A stretch of 64,000 nt of DNA from Shewanella seohaensis (GTDB lineage: Bacteria > Pseudomonadota > Gammaproteobacteria > Enterobacterales > Shewanellaceae). A program made the position numbers and the translations under genes. The stretch covers positions 1-64,000 of the forward strand of contig NZ_CP104900.1 of assembly GCF_025449215.1 (NCBI RefSeq), given 5' to 3'. Under the pieces are notes generated by a model. It searched no databases and had not been told where the DNA came from. It saw only the letters and a list, made by a program, of their open reading frames with translations. Shown here piece after piece: positions 47,209 to 58,804 of the stretch (within the stretch, counting starts at the first letter, position 1; each line of letters begins with the position of its first letter).

Positions 47209-48636
47209 TTACTTTTTCTTTGCCTTAGGGTTTGGCAAATCGGTAATTGAACCTTCATAGATTTCAGCGGCAAGACCAACTGACTCATGCAGAGTTGGGT
47301 GAGCATGGATGGTCAAAGCCAAATCTTCTGCATCGCAACCCATCTCGATAGCCAGACCGATTTCACCTAGGAGTTCACCACCGTTAACACCCACGATAGC
47401 ACCACCGATCACACGATGAGTTTCCTTATCGAAAATCAGCTTAGTCATACCTTCGCTGCAATCTGAAGCAATCGCACGACCAGAGGCTGCCCATGGGAAA
47501 GTCGCTGTTTCATAAGCAATACCTTGCTCTTTAGCTTCTTTCTCAGTCAGACCAACCCACGCCACTTCTGGATCTGTATAAGCGATTGATGGGATCACCT
47601 TAGGATCGAAGTAGTGCTTCATGCCAGCGATCACCTCAGCGGCAACGTGGCCTTCATGCACACCTTTGTGTGCCAGCATTGGCTGACCCACGATATCACC
47701 GATAGCATAGATGTGTGGTACGTTTGTACGTAATTGCTTATCAACATTGATGAAACCACGCTCATCGATGTTCACGCCAGCCTTGTCAGCATCAATCAGC
47801 TTGCCATTTGGTGTACGGCCGATAGCAACCAATACCGCATCGTAGCGTACTGGCTCAGCTGGTGCGCTCTTACCTTCCATAGACACATAGATACCATCTT
47901 CTTGGGCTTCAACGGCAGTCACTTTGGTCTCTAGGATCAGGTTAAACTTCTTCTTGATTTGCTTGGTGTAGACGCGAACAACGTCTTTGTCAGCGGCAGG
48001 GATCACCTGGTCGAACATTTCAACCACGTCGATCTCACTACCCAGTGACGAATAAACAGTACCCATCTCTAGACCAATAATACCGCCGCCCATAACCAGC
48101 AGTTTGCCTGGCACTTCTTTCAGCTCTAATGCGTCGGTTGAATCCCAAATGCGTGGATCTTCATGAGGAATGAAAGGCAGTTTGATTGGACGAGAGCCCG
48201 CAGCGATAATCGCTTGGTCAAACTTAACGACAGTCACAGTACCGTCTTCAGCGGTCACTTCTAAGCTGTTAGGGCCAGTAAATTTACCGAAGCCATTAAC
48301 AACGTTTACTTTACGCATTTTAGACATGCCGCCTAAGCCACCAGTCAACTGGCTGATCACTTTTTGCTTGAAGCTGCGTAACTTGTCTAAATCGATTGTT
48401 GGCTCGCCGAACACAACACCGTGTGCAGCAACGGCTTTGGCTTCTTCGATGACTTTAGCAACGTGTAACAGGGCTTTAGATGGGATACAACCCACGTTCA
48501 GACACACACCACCTAAAGTGCTGAAACGTTCAACGATAACAGTCTCCAGACCTAAGTCGGCAGCACGGAATGCTGCTGAATAACCTGCAGGGCCTGCACC
48601 TAAAACCACTACCTGAGTTTTGATTTCGTTACTCAT
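47209..48636 (-). CDS. lpdA: Dihydrolipoyl dehydrogenase (E3)
   Basis: 475 residues, cytosolic FAD flavoprotein shared by the pyruvate and 2-oxoglutarate dehydrogenase complexes and the glycine cleavage system. FAD loop VVLGAGPAGYSAA, redox pair Cys45 and Cys50 (CLNVGC), NAD loop GGGIIGLEMGT, and the His-Glu dyad block TIHAHPTLHESVG. Nearly identical to E. coli LpdA. Its start (48634-48636) follows aggaaaac. It lies 149 bp downstream of aceF with a weak hairpin between, allowing separate expression. Confidence 0.97.
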   Translation of the reverse strand: MSNEIKTQVVVLGAGPAGYSAAFRAADLGLETVIVERFSTLGGVCLNVGCIPSKALLHVAKVIEEAKAVAAHGVVFGEPTIDLDKLRSFKQKVISQLTGGLGGMSKMRKVNVVNGFGKFTGPNSLEVTAEDGTVTVVKFDQAIIAAGSRPIKLPFIPHEDPRIWDSTDALELKEVPGKLLVMGGGIIGLEMGTVYSSLGSEIDVVEMFDQVIPAADKDVVRVYTKQIKKKFNLILETKVTAVEAQEDGIYVSMEGKSAPAEPVRYDAVLVAIGRTPNGKLIDADKAGVNIDERGFINVDKQLRTNVPHIYAIGDIVGQPMLAHKGVHEGHVAAEVIAGMKHYFDPKVIPSIAYTDPEVAWVGLTEKEAKEQGIAYETATFPWAASGRAIASDCSEGMTKLIFDKETHRVIGGAIVGVNGGELLGEIGLAIEMGCDAEDLALTIHAHPTLHESVGLAAEIYEGSITDLPNPKAKKK

Positions 48637-48752
48637 GTTTTCCTCTAATTCTCATTCAATCCGTTGGAGGAGAGTAATCCTGCCAACCGAAAATGCGCCA
48701 GCGCGTAAGGTGGGCGCATTTTAACCTGTGTTTGATACTGATCACAATAAAC

Positions 48753-48780
48753 AAAAGGCCACTCTAGATGAGCAGCCTTA
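48753..48780 (-). terminator. Imperfect hairpin between aceF and lpdA
   Basis: On the minus strand aaggctgctc / gagtggcctt with a two-base mismatch, followed by ttgttt. Probably a partial terminator that reduces aceF read-through while lpdA keeps its own start, as in E. coli. Confidence 0.45.
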
Positions 48781-48785
48781 TTTGT

Positions 48786-50801
48786 TTACAGAATCAAAGT
48801 ACGAATATCGGACAGAATTCCTGACAGCGTGACGCTAAAGCGTGCTGCCATGGCGCCATCGATCACACGGTGGTCGTAAGATAGCGAGAGCGGCAACATT
48901 AACTTAGGCTCAAACTCTTTACCATTCCACTTAGGTTTAATCTCAGACTTAGATACGCCTAAAATCGCCACATCTGGATAGTTCACGATAGGCGTAAATG
49001 CCGTTCCACCAATACCGCCTAGGCTAGAAATGGTGAAGCAACTGCCTTGCATATCGGCAGATTTGAGCTTACCATCGCGGGCACGGACAGAAATATCGGC
49101 CAGCTCACGAGATAACTCGATGATCCCTTTCTTATCGACGTCACGAACCACAGGCACCACCAAACCGTTTGGCGTATCAACCGCCACACCGATGTGGTAG
49201 TACTTCTTCTTGATCAGTGATTCACCGTCGCTGCTTAAGCTTGAGTTGAACACTGGGAACTGTTGCAGCGTTTTCGCCACGGCTTTCATCATAAAGACCA
49301 GCGGAGTGATCTTATAATCGGCTTTTTTCTTCGCCGCCGCGTCGTTCTGCTGCTTACGGAACTCTTCCATTTCGGTGATATCAGCTTCATCGAACTGAGT
49401 CACGTGAGGAATGGTTACCCAGTTACGGTGCAGGTTTGGACCAGAGATCTTCTGGATGCGGCTCAATGGAATCTCTTCCACTTCACCAAACTTGCTGAAA
49501 TCCACTTTCGGTGCAGCAATCACTTGCAGACCACCACCGTTACCCGCTGCAACTGAAGTTGCTGCTGTCGCCTTAGGACGAGACAGTTCGTACTTCACAT
49601 ACGCCTGTACGTCTTCCTTCATGATGCGACCTTTACGGCCAGAACCCGTCACTTGAGTGAGGTCCACACCAAATTCACGGGCCAAACGGCGAACCGCAGG
49701 AGATGCATGAACCACACCGGTTGCCACTGGCGCACCCGCACTTGGGTGATGTGGAACTGGTGGACGGCTAGGAGCTGCTGCAACAGGCGCTGGTGCCGCT
49801 TCTTGGGCAACTGGTGCTGGCGCTGCTGCTTGAGGTGCAGGAGCTGCACCAGCAGTCACAGTTTCAATCGTCGCAATCACGCTGCCTTGAGAAACCTTGT
49901 CACCCACTTTAACGGTTAACGACAACAGTTTACCGGCGAATGGCGCTGGTACTTCCATGGTCGCTTTGTCGGTTTCAAGGGTAATTAAACCTTGATCAAC
50001 TGTAATGTCATCGCCCACAGACACGAGCACTTCGATCACATCGACATTGCTCGCATCGCCAATATCAGGCACTTGGATTTCTTTAACCGCAACCACTGGT
50101 GCTGCAGCGGCGACTGGAGCAACTGGCGCAGCAGGAGCCGCTTGAGCGACAGGTGCAGAGGCTGCTGGTGCGCTCGCTTGTGGCGCTGCAGCAGGTGCCA
50201 CGCCGCCCACTTCGAGCATGATCACTAATGAGCCTTGAGAAACCTTGTCACCCACAGCCACTTTCACTTCTTTTACCACACCCGCGAATGGCGATGGTAC
50301 GTCCATGGTCGCTTTGTCGGTTTCAAGCGTGATAAGGCCAGCGTCAACCTCAATCTTATCGCCAGCGGCAACTAAGACTTCGATAACAGACACATCGGTG
50401 TCACCACCAATATCCGGCACAGTGACTTCAACCACTTGGGTTGCGCCCGTCGCTGGCGCGGCAGCCACAGGGGCTGGAGCCGCTTGTACTGGAGCAGGTG
50501 CTGCTGGGGCTGGCGCAGGAGCGGCAGCTTGAGCAACTGGCGCAGCTTGAACATTAGCCGTGCCCGCTGCTTGCATCATCGCAATTAAAGTACCTTCGCT
50601 GACTTTGTCACCGACGGCCACTTTCAATTCGGCTAACACACCCGCGAAAGGCGCAGGAATATCCATGGTCGCCTTGTCGCTTTCAACGGTCAGAATCGAC
50701 TCTTCCGCTGCTAAGGTATCGCCCACAGAAGCACAGATCTCAATAACCTGTACTTCATCCCCACCGATATCGGGGACTAAAACTTCTTTTAATTCAGCCA
50801 T
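48786..50801 (-). CDS. aceF: Pyruvate dehydrogenase E2, dihydrolipoyl acetyltransferase
   Basis: 671 residues. Three lipoyl domains in tandem, each with a lipoylated Lys ([30 protein letters not shown]) and joined by Ala/Pro-rich flexible linkers. Then the E3/E1-binding domain ([19 protein letters not shown]) and the acyltransferase domain with active site YDHRVIDGA. Forms the 24-mer core of the complex and transfers the acetyl group to CoA. Starts 12 bp after aceE with its own site (agaggcaataaaa). Confidence 0.97.
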   Translation of the reverse strand: MAELKEVLVPDIGGDEVQVIEICASVGDTLAAEESILTVESDKATMDIPAPFAGVLAELKVAVGDKVSEGTLIAMMQAAGTANVQAAPVAQAAAPAPAPAAPAPVQAAPAPVAAAPATGATQVVEVTVPDIGGDTDVSVIEVLVAAGDKIEVDAGLITLETDKATMDVPSPFAGVVKEVKVAVGDKVSQGSLVIMLEVGGVAPAAAPQASAPAASAPVAQAAPAAPVAPVAAAAPVVAVKEIQVPDIGDASNVDVIEVLVSVGDDITVDQGLITLETDKATMEVPAPFAGKLLSLTVKVGDKVSQGSVIATIETVTAGAAPAPQAAAPAPVAQEAAPAPVAAAPSRPPVPHHPSAGAPVATGVVHASPAVRRLAREFGVDLTQVTGSGRKGRIMKEDVQAYVKYELSRPKATAATSVAAGNGGGLQVIAAPKVDFSKFGEVEEIPLSRIQKISGPNLHRNWVTIPHVTQFDEADITEMEEFRKQQNDAAAKKKADYKITPLVFMMKAVAKTLQQFPVFNSSLSSDGESLIKKKYYHIGVAVDTPNGLVVPVVRDVDKKGIIELSRELADISVRARDGKLKSADMQGSCFTISSLGGIGGTAFTPIVNYPDVAILGVSKSEIKPKWNGKEFEPKLMLPLSLSYDHRVIDGAMAARFSVTLSGILSDIRTLIL

Positions 50802-50813
50802 TTTTATTGCCTC

Positions 50814-53480
50814 TTACGCGTACTGTGGATTGATCTTGTCAGCGTCGATGCCATATTCCTTGATGGCATTCGCTAACACATCAACAGGCAGCTCTTTACG
50901 ATCAACCAGCGACTTAAGCGCGGCGATCACGATGAACTTAGCATCCACTTCGAAGTGGTGACGCAGATTTTCGCGACTGTCTGAACGGCCGAAACCATCA
51001 GTACCCAACACCTTGTAGTCGGTAGGCATATATGCACGTAGCTGCTCGCCATATATCTTCATGTAGTCAGTCGCTGCGATTGCAGGCGCATCACTGGAGA
51101 TCACTTGGCTGATATAAGCCTGCTTAGGCGTCTCAGTTGGGTGCAGCATGTTCCAACGCTCTGCCGCCTGACCATCACGAGTCAGCTCATTGAAGCTGGT
51201 CACGCTAAATACGTCGGCAGTGATACCGAAGTCTTTTGCCAGCGCTTGAGCCGCTTTGCGGGTTTGCTCAAGAATGGTGCCACAGCTCATTAACTGAACT
51301 TTGCCTTTACCCGATCCGGCAACGGTTTCTAACTTGTAGATACCTTTAACGATGCCAACTTCTGCGCCTTCTGGCATGGCTGGCTGCTCGTAGTTTTCGT
51401 TCATTGTGGTCAGGTAGTAGAAGATATCTTCTTGGTTTTCGCCGTACATGCGACGGATACCATCTTGAACGATAACTGCAATCTCATAACCATAAGTTGG
51501 GTCATAGGTAATACAGTTTGGAATTGTATTCGCCAATACATGGCTGTGACCATCCTGATGCTGCAGACCTTCACCGTTCAGGGTTGTACGACCTGACGTA
51601 CCACCGACCATGAAGCCACGGGCTCGCATGTCACCTGCCGCCCATGCCATGTCGCCAATACGTTGGAAACCAAACATAGAGTAGTAGATGTAGAATGGGA
51701 TCATTGGCACATCGTTAACCGAGTAACTGGTCGCTGCAGACACCCATGAAGACATTGCGCCTAATTCGTTAATACCTTCTTGCAGTACCTGACCCGACTT
51801 GTCTTCACGGTAGTAAGCCACCTGATCCGAATCTTGTGGCACGTACTTTTGCCCTTCATGGGCATAGATACCCACCTGACGGAACAGACCTTCCATACCG
51901 AAGGTACGCGCTTCATCAGGAATAATTGGCACAATGTTTTTGCCAATTTTCTTGTCTTTTAACAGTGCTGTCAGTACGCGAACAAACGCCATCGTTGACG
52001 AAATTTCACGGCCGTTAGAACCCTGCAGAATCGAGTCGAAAATCTTCAGTGATGGAATTTCCAGCTCTTCGCTGAACTTCTCACGACGTTGTGGCACGCT
52101 GCCATGCAGCTCGGCACGACGGCTCATCATGTACTTCACTTCTTCCGAATCTGGACCTGGGTGGTAGAACGGCAGATCTTCTAATTGATCGTCTGGAATG
52201 GGGATATTGAAACGATCGCGGAAGTAACGGATAGACTCGATACCCATTTTCTTCACGTTGTGTGCGATGTTCTTACCTTCACCGGCATCACCCAAACCAT
52301 AACCTTTAACGGTTTTCGCTAAGATAACGGTTGGACGACCCTTAGTCTTACGCGCATGGTCTAATGCTGCGTAGACTTTAACCGGATCATGACCACCACG
52401 GTTTAAGCGCCAGATATCATCATCTGACATGTTGGCAACCATTTCAGCCGTCTCTGGGTACTTACCGAAGAAGTGTTCACGGGTATAAGCACCACCTTTG
52501 GCCTTACAGTTTTGGTATTCACCATCAACGGTTTCTTCCATCAGCTGCAGTAGCTTACCGCTGGTGTCACGAGCCAATAGTGGATCCCAGTAACGACCCC
52601 AGATAACCTTAACCACTTCCCAGCCTGCGCCGCGGAATTCACCTTCAAGCTCTTGAATGATCTTGCCGTTACCACGTACAGGGCCGTCGAGACGCTGTAG
52701 GTTACAGTTGATGATGAACACTAGGTTATCCAATTCTTCACGGGCAGCTAAACCGATAGCACCTAATGCTTCTGGCTCATCACACTCACCATCGCCTAAG
52801 AAACAGTAAACGGTTTGCTCAGAACAATCTTTCAGACCACGGTCAGTCAGGTATTTTAAGAAGCGTGCCTGATAGATAGCTTGAATCGGACCCAGACCCA
52901 TAGATACCGTTGGGAACTGCCAGTAATCAGGCATCAACTTAGGGTGCGGATAAGAAGAGAGACCCTTACCGTCTACTTCCTGGCGGAAATTAGCCATTTG
53001 ATCTTCGGTTAAACGGCCTTCCAAGAATGAACGCGCATAGATACCTGGGGCGATATGACCCTGGAAGTAGACTAAGTCACCGCCATCTTTCTCGTTTGGT
53101 GCACGGAAGAAGTGATTGAAACAAACGTCATAAATTGTTGCGCTAGAGGCAAAACTCGAAATGTGACCACCCAGCTCTAAATCTTTCTTCGATCCACGAA
53201 GCACCATAGCTAGGGCATTCCAACGAATGATAGCGCGAATACGACGCTCCATCTCTTGGTTACCAGGCATGTGTGGCTCTTGGCCCGCTGGAATAGTGTT
53301 CAAATAGGCCGTGGTCGCAGTGTAAGGCAAGTGCGTGCCATTGCGACGGGCTTTATCGATCAGTTTCTCTAATAAGAAATGGGCGCGTTCAGGGCCTTCC
53401 TGTTCTAATACAGCTTGCAGGGCGTCAACCCATTCCTGAGTCTCTAACGGATCTAAATCTTGTAGCATATGTTCAGACAT
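50814..53480 (-). CDS. aceE: Pyruvate dehydrogenase E1 component
   Basis: 888 residues (E. coli 887). Homodimeric thiamine diphosphate enzyme that decarboxylates pyruvate. TPP-binding segment GDGECDEPEALGAIGLAARE-E...N with the NCNLQRLDGPVRGNG stretch, and the E1 active-site blocks YFQGHIAPGIYARSFLEGRL and GTSGRTTLNGEGLQHQDGHS. The start chosen is MSEHMLQD at 53478-53480, with aagga 8 nt upstream; the longer frame to 53528 lacks a site. Part of pdhR-aceE-aceF-lpdA. Confidence 0.97.
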   Translation of the reverse strand: MSEHMLQDLDPLETQEWVDALQAVLEQEGPERAHFLLEKLIDKARRNGTHLPYTATTAYLNTIPAGQEPHMPGNQEMERRIRAIIRWNALAMVLRGSKKDLELGGHISSFASSATIYDVCFNHFFRAPNEKDGGDLVYFQGHIAPGIYARSFLEGRLTEDQMANFRQEVDGKGLSSYPHPKLMPDYWQFPTVSMGLGPIQAIYQARFLKYLTDRGLKDCSEQTVYCFLGDGECDEPEALGAIGLAAREELDNLVFIINCNLQRLDGPVRGNGKIIQELEGEFRGAGWEVVKVIWGRYWDPLLARDTSGKLLQLMEETVDGEYQNCKAKGGAYTREHFFGKYPETAEMVANMSDDDIWRLNRGGHDPVKVYAALDHARKTKGRPTVILAKTVKGYGLGDAGEGKNIAHNVKKMGIESIRYFRDRFNIPIPDDQLEDLPFYHPGPDSEEVKYMMSRRAELHGSVPQRREKFSEELEIPSLKIFDSILQGSNGREISSTMAFVRVLTALLKDKKIGKNIVPIIPDEARTFGMEGLFRQVGIYAHEGQKYVPQDSDQVAYYREDKSGQVLQEGINELGAMSSWVSAATSYSVNDVPMIPFYIYYSMFGFQRIGDMAWAAGDMRARGFMVGGTSGRTTLNGEGLQHQDGHSHVLANTIPNCITYDPTYGYEIAVIVQDGIRRMYGENQEDIFYYLTTMNENYEQPAMPEGAEVGIVKGIYKLETVAGSGKGKVQLMSCGTILEQTRKAAQALAKDFGITADVFSVTSFNELTRDGQAAERWNMLHPTETPKQAYISQVISSDAPAIAATDYMKIYGEQLRAYMPTDYKVLGTDGFGRSDSRENLRHHFEVDAKFIVIAALKSLVDRKELPVDVLANAIKEYGIDADKINPQYA

Positions 53481-53560
53481 GACACTGTCCTTCTCTATAT
53501 ACATGATGATGAATGGTGTTTGCGGCATATTCCGCTTTAGCGAGTGCTAAAGTCGGGAAC

Positions 53561-54313
53561 TTAAGCGCCACTCTTCAAACGGCGCAGACTACGCTGCAAC
53601 CGGCTATCTTCTTCCCGCACAGACAACATCACCTCTTCGATGTAACTTAAATGTTCATTCGAGGCTTCTCTGGCGGCTTCAGGATCACGACGAACGATAG
53701 CAGCGAGCAGAGCACGTCTGTGATCGTTGGCCATAGTGGAGGCTTCTTCGCGGCGGCTTAAAAGCTCCAGGTTTTGCGCCACATTCTTATGCAGCACAGG
53801 GGTTAAACTGAGTACGAGATGCAACATAGCCACATTGTGTGACGCTTCGGCGACGGCGCGATAGAAACGCACAATGGCAGCGGCTTGTTGTTCGATATTG
53901 GTGGCGGCTTCCACCTCAAGGATCATACGCTTGATATTCTGCATATCGGCGTCTGTGCCACGTAATGCGGCAAAATAGGCCATCATGCCTTCGGTAGCAT
54001 GACGGAATTCCAGCAAGTCGTATTGGCTTTCTGGATCGGCAGTCATTAATTCAACGATAGGATCGGCAAGGCTCTGCCAGAGTTGTTCTTTGACATAAGT
54101 ACCGCCGCCTTGACGGCGCATTAATAGCCCTTTCGCCTCAAGCTTTTGGATGGCTTCACGCAGTGAAGGGCGAGACACTTCAAACTGGATGGCCAGTTCG
54201 CGCTCCGGCGGTAATTTCTGACCCGGCTGTAAACTGCCTTCGAGGATCATCTGCTCGAGTTGCGCCATGATCACATCAGAAATTTTTGGCTGATTAATTT
54301 TACTATAGGCCAT
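53561..54313 (-). CDS. pdhR: Pyruvate dehydrogenase complex repressor PdhR
   Basis: 250 residues, GntR/FadR family. The N-terminal winged helix (SDVIMAQLEQMILEGSLQPG, LPPERELAIQFEVSRPSLRE, GLLMRRQGGGTYV) is nearly identical to E. coli PdhR. The C-terminal FCD-type domain (~90-230) binds pyruvate. Start MAYSKINQPK at 54311-54313 chosen to match E. coli; a longer frame to 54349 would overlap the operator and lacks a site. First gene of the PDH operon and its repressor. Confidence 0.95.
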   Translation of the reverse strand: MAYSKINQPKISDVIMAQLEQMILEGSLQPGQKLPPERELAIQFEVSRPSLREAIQKLEAKGLLMRRQGGGTYVKEQLWQSLADPIVELMTADPESQYDLLEFRHATEGMMAYFAALRGTDADMQNIKRMILEVEAATNIEQQAAAIVRFYRAVAEASHNVAMLHLVLSLTPVLHKNVAQNLELLSRREEASTMANDHRRALLAAIVRRDPEAAREASNEHLSYIEEVMLSVREEDSRLQRSLRRLKSGA

Positions 54314-54334
54314 TAGGCGCTCAGCTCCGTTGTA

Positions 54335-54351
54335 AATTGGTCTTACCAATT
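54335..54351. promoter_or_regulatory. PdhR operator
   Basis: AATTGGTCTTACCAATT is a perfect 17-bp match to the palindromic PdhR consensus AATTGGTnnnACCAATT. It is 22 bp upstream of pdhR, so PdhR should repress its own gene and the aceEF operon until pyruvate rises. Confidence 0.93.
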
Positions 54352-54662
54352 TTTATGAGTGAGCGCACTTTATCAAATCGCACTTTTGATGTCTAGATTG
54401 AAAATCGACCTTAAAAGGTGATCCCATTCAAAACCGCTCACGATGTGAGAGCATAGCCTAAAAATATCACTATGGGGTCAGACCATTTGACATTGAATAG
54501 CTGATGCCAAATAAGCCTCTGAGTAAACGGCATTTTCACCGAAAGTCATTCGAAAAAACAGTCTGAGAATCCCATTTTGTGAACTCGTCAGAAGGACGTT
54601 TTACCCGCGTCCAAAAACAAAAAGGAATTGGCCGCACTCGCAAACCAATTCCTGATTAATTC
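54352..54662. other. Promoter region of pdhR
   Basis: About 310 bp upstream of the PdhR operator. It holds a stretch of AT-rich promoter-like DNA and no open frame of significance. Confidence 0.5.
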
Positions 54663-54924
54663 GGGCGTGTTGACGTTTCAGGGTTGTTTTTGCAGCAATT
54701 TGGCTGGCTGTTATGCAAGGCAAAGTCCGTGCAGTGTAATTATTCTACATAAACGGACGATAACGCAGTAGAAACGCCAGCCAAATGCTGCCCGAAGTTC
54801 GCCTGGCAAGCCCTTGCTCTTTGTCGCTCGTCATTTGAGTAGAATAACTACACTTCATTCCTCGTTTCGCGAGCACGTGCTTGCCAAAACGAACAAAATC
54901 TAATCTCGAAACGTCAACACGCCC
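54663..54924. repeat. 262-bp nested inverted-repeat element (MITE-like)
   Basis: Perfect 17-bp terminal repeats face each other: GGGCGTGTTGACGTTTC (54663-54679) and GAAACGTCAACACGCCC (54908-54924). Inside are further pairs: CAGCAATTTGGCTGGC (54693-54708) with GCCAGCCAAATGCTG (54776-54790), and AGTGTAATTATTCTAC (54733-54748) with GTAGAATAACTACACT (54839-54854), each with one mismatch or extra base. No coding frame. The layout fits a non-autonomous miniature element that would fold into a large structured RNA if transcribed. Target duplication is not evident. Confidence 0.8.
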
Positions 54925-54947
54925 TAACCCTAAATAATGAAGATGGG

Positions 54948-55799
54948 TTAGGTCACTAGACCAAAAATGGTCAACAGCGACAACACAGCAACCATCAGAG
55001 TAAAGTTGCGTTTACTTAAGACTAATAATGCTAAGGTCGATTGTACACAAACTGGTGCACTCGACTCCTCTGGCAACGGCTGGGAGGCTAACGCCGTTTC
55101 TGTCACAACCCTTCTGGCACTCGCATTGATGTTTAAGGCATGGTCACGCCAAGCCGAGAGCCCCTCACTAAACTGACCGCTGAGCGCATAGCCAAAGGAA
55201 AATACCCGGCTCGGGATCCAATCTAGGACAAACATAATATCTTCGATAAGCGGTAGGTTAAGGGATTTACGCACATTCTCTTCGGCATAAAAACGCGCAG
55301 TGCAATATAAGACAGCGCCAACTGGGCCTAGGAAGATAAAACATAATGCCACTGCGCCGTAATAACGATAGTTAATCCAGGCAACACTCTGCCCAACCTT
55401 GGCGCCTAAGTCTTTTTCAGAGACCGCATCTAAACACTCGCTGCAATCTAATTCGGCGGCATAGTGGTAACAGGCTTGCACGTCGGAGCGACACGCCGCC
55501 TGCATATACTTTTTAAAGCTATCGCGCTGTTTTTGATGATTAAAGCAAATAATTGCCACCACCACCCACAGGGCAAGAGTTAACAGCCCCCAGAACATGC
55601 CAGAGGCAACCCAACCCAAAACATGCACAACCAAGGCTGGCAACACTAAGGCGAGCAACATACTGGTATTGGTTAACGAGGCTTTGTCACCAAAGAAAGT
55701 TGATTGATAGGATTGCAGCACGCGATCGCATTGCCACGAAGCGGGAAGGAACTTCAATCGTTCCACAAGAATGGCGACCAGTAATGAAAATAATGCCAT
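54948..55799 (-). CDS. ampE: AmpE, inner-membrane regulator of beta-lactamase induction
   Basis: 283 residues with about four membrane helices. It starts MALFSLLVAILVERLKFLPA and carries the family blocks VLSLNLPLIEDIMFVLDWIP-type and FSFGYALSGQFSEGL. AmpE works with AmpD in sensing cell-wall recycling; its exact activity is not settled. Site ggagt lies 8 nt before the ATG. It lies 77 bp downstream of ampD on the same strand, the standard ampDE pair. Confidence 0.9.
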   Translation of the reverse strand: MALFSLLVAILVERLKFLPASWQCDRVLQSYQSTFFGDKASLTNTSMLLALVLPALVVHVLGWVASGMFWGLLTLALWVVVAIICFNHQKQRDSFKKYMQAACRSDVQACYHYAAELDCSECLDAVSEKDLGAKVGQSVAWINYRYYGAVALCFIFLGPVGAVLYCTARFYAEENVRKSLNLPLIEDIMFVLDWIPSRVFSFGYALSGQFSEGLSAWRDHALNINASARRVVTETALASQPLPEESSAPVCVQSTLALLVLSKRNFTLMVAVLSLLTIFGLVT

Positions 55800-55876
55800 C
55801 GGTAATACTCCTTGTAAAAAAGCCGGAAACGCTTAGGGTGATGAGAAACCTCCCCTTCGCTTACTCCTCTTTGCTG

Positions 55877-56416
55877 CTAGCCTAACGCGGTTAAATACCT
55901 TTCCCAGTCGAAGCTTGGTCCAGGATCCGTCTTGCGCATCGGTGCAATATCACAATGCCCTACAATCCGCTGCGCTGTTAATGCCGGATACTGCGCCAAT
56001 AAGGCTAGAGTCAACTCTGTAAGCCGCAGATATTGGGCCGCAGTATAGGGCTCAGTATCTGTGCCTTCAAGCTCGATACCGATAGAGAAATCATTACAAT
56101 TTTCCCTTTCTCCATAACGAGATACGCCTGCGTGCCAGGCTCTATCTTCGCAACTGACATACTGCACACATTCACCATCGCGGCGAATTAAAAAATGTGC
56201 TGACACTTGCAGCCCCGCTAAATCGGCGAAACTTTCATCGGCCTCAGTATCTAAACACCCTTGAAATAATTGATCAATATAGGGAAGTCCAAAGCATCCC
56301 GCAGGCAGGCTGATATTGTGGATCACCAACAGGCTAATTTCCCCAAATGGGCGACGGTTAAAATGCGGTGACTCACAGCGTCGAGCCGAGGAAAACCATC
56401 CGGCATCAAAGCACAT
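55877..56416 (-). CDS. ampD: AmpD, 1,6-anhydro-N-acetylmuramyl-L-alanine amidase
   Basis: 179 residues, cytosolic zinc amidase that trims recycled anhydromuropeptides and so keeps AmpR-controlled beta-lactamase low. Zinc and catalytic residues: His33 (VIHNIS), a Glu around 116 (IGIELEG) and the end block VGHCDIAPMRKTDPGPSFDW with a His and Asp. Start ATG with aggaagag 5 nt upstream. It is divergent from nadC, a common gammaproteobacterial layout. Confidence 0.95.
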   Translation of the reverse strand: MCFDAGWFSSARRCESPHFNRRPFGEISLLVIHNISLPAGCFGLPYIDQLFQGCLDTEADESFADLAGLQVSAHFLIRRDGECVQYVSCEDRAWHAGVSRYGERENCNDFSIGIELEGTDTEPYTAAQYLRLTELTLALLAQYPALTAQRIVGHCDIAPMRKTDPGPSFDWERYLTALG

Positions 56417-56606
56417 AAGCTCTTCCTATATTACAGGCATAATGCCACTACTCTATCAGCATTAAGTGACTGAATATATGCAATTCAATGACAAAGGTGA
56501 AATAACCAGCCAAGCCCCAAACCATCATCAGTTAGCACGATAATCTCAATCGGCCCACTCCCTGTGCCTTTTTATCACCCGCACTAGGTGGTAATCTTAG
56601 CCCTAA

Positions 56607-57548
<942 letters not shown>

Positions 57549-57621
57549 TCTCATTGGATCCAAGCTTGGGCTATCAGTAACACTTTGAGCCACTAGATAT
57601 CCAACTTTGAGTAATCCAACC

Positions 57622-57649
57622 AAAAGCGGCTTAACACTAAGCCGCTTTT
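57622..57649 (+). terminator. Terminator after nadC
   Basis: aaaagcggctta / taagccgctttt 12-bp perfect stem-loop with T-tail. Confidence 0.85.
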
Positions 57650-58804
57650 ATCTACGAGTTTTATCAGCGTTTTTTTAGCTTTTCTTTACTGATTTTGTTC
57701 AAAGCCCTCTCGGCACTTATCGTGTTATTTTCTCAATATATAAAACGGCATATTGCTATAACATTTTCGTTTTACGCATTTTTTAAACACAAAAAAGCCA
57801 GCATTTTGGGGTGATAAATAGCTCACTGGAGGTAACAAGCTAGCCGCTTCCGCTATTAATTCATAAATACTGGCTAAAATAGCTTCGATATTACGCAAAA
57901 TTATAAACAATAAAGACAAAGTGTTAGCCTTACACTGTCCAAAACCAGACATTGGATACAACAAAACAACACTTCAACAAATTGATTTAAAACACCTTAT
58001 ACGATATCCATTCCTTTTTATCAATCAAAGAGTACTAAAAGCTAATGCGTTTATCGCCAAACCTCATCTAACTCAATTATCACTAAAATCGCGTCACAGT
58101 TTTGACACAAAGCTAAACAACGCCAACATTTGTATCACTGTCAATTTTTTTGTTAGAACGCAATACGTTTTAATGTCAATTTTTTAGACAAAATAATCAT
58201 TTTATTAGTGTTTTCCACCAAAAAGCAGTTCCCTTTTTTTAACTTTGTACTAACTTTTACAGAAGTGAAAATAGCGACATGCTAGACACACTAAAGACAT
58301 GGAATTTTTGTATCTCACTCACTGCATGAAGGGATACAGAAAGACAGCAAAGGATTGGCGCAAGGGATATGTGAAGTGCTTATTCATGACACATAGCTTC
58401 TTGCCAAAAGAGTTAGGTATAGTGTCTGTAACGGGTGAGATTGTTTTGGGCAAATTGAACCCTTTATGCGCGAAACCAGAGCAAGAAACCAGTGCAATTT
58501 GATGTGGCTTGCGACCTCAATAGCATATTAGCCACATTTTAAAGAGCACATTGATAGATGCAAAATGTTTGACGATACATCAAACGATGACCTATACAAG
58601 ATGGTATGTTGGTAAATTGTTACATTTTAAATCGATTTATCAGCCAACATAGTATAGGCTTAACGGTTGTAAGCACTGTCCACAGTGACTAAAGCTAAAA
58701 GTAAAACAGATAAGTAAAAGTGATTGTAAAATAAACATTTTTACTTATCATTGGGTGACTACAAGTTAACTTGTTAATTAATACTGCGTAAGCTGGAGAA
58801 AGAA
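57650..58804. other. Long AT-rich region upstream of pilA
   Basis: About 1.15 kb without a supported gene. Two short frames (57725-57964 minus, 58299-58502 plus) lack ribosome-binding sites and family resemblance. The last ~250 bp is AT-rich and presumably contains the pilA promoter and 5' leader. A sigma-54 consensus (TGGCAC-N5-TTGC) was searched for by eye and not found. Confidence 0.5.

Noticed and set aside
54420..54946. CRISPR array or attachment site
   Set aside because: Repeats are inverted, not direct, and unevenly placed; no repeat-spacer pattern.
57725..57964. 79-codon ORF on the minus strand before pilA
   Set aside because: No start site and no recognisable family; AT-rich chance frame.
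58299..58502. 67-codon ORF upstream of pilA
   Set aside because: No ribosome-binding site and an unconvincing basic product; probably chance.
58250..58804. Sigma-54 promoter for pilA
   Set aside because: No TGGCAC-N5-TTGC match was found on reading; promoter left unassigned.
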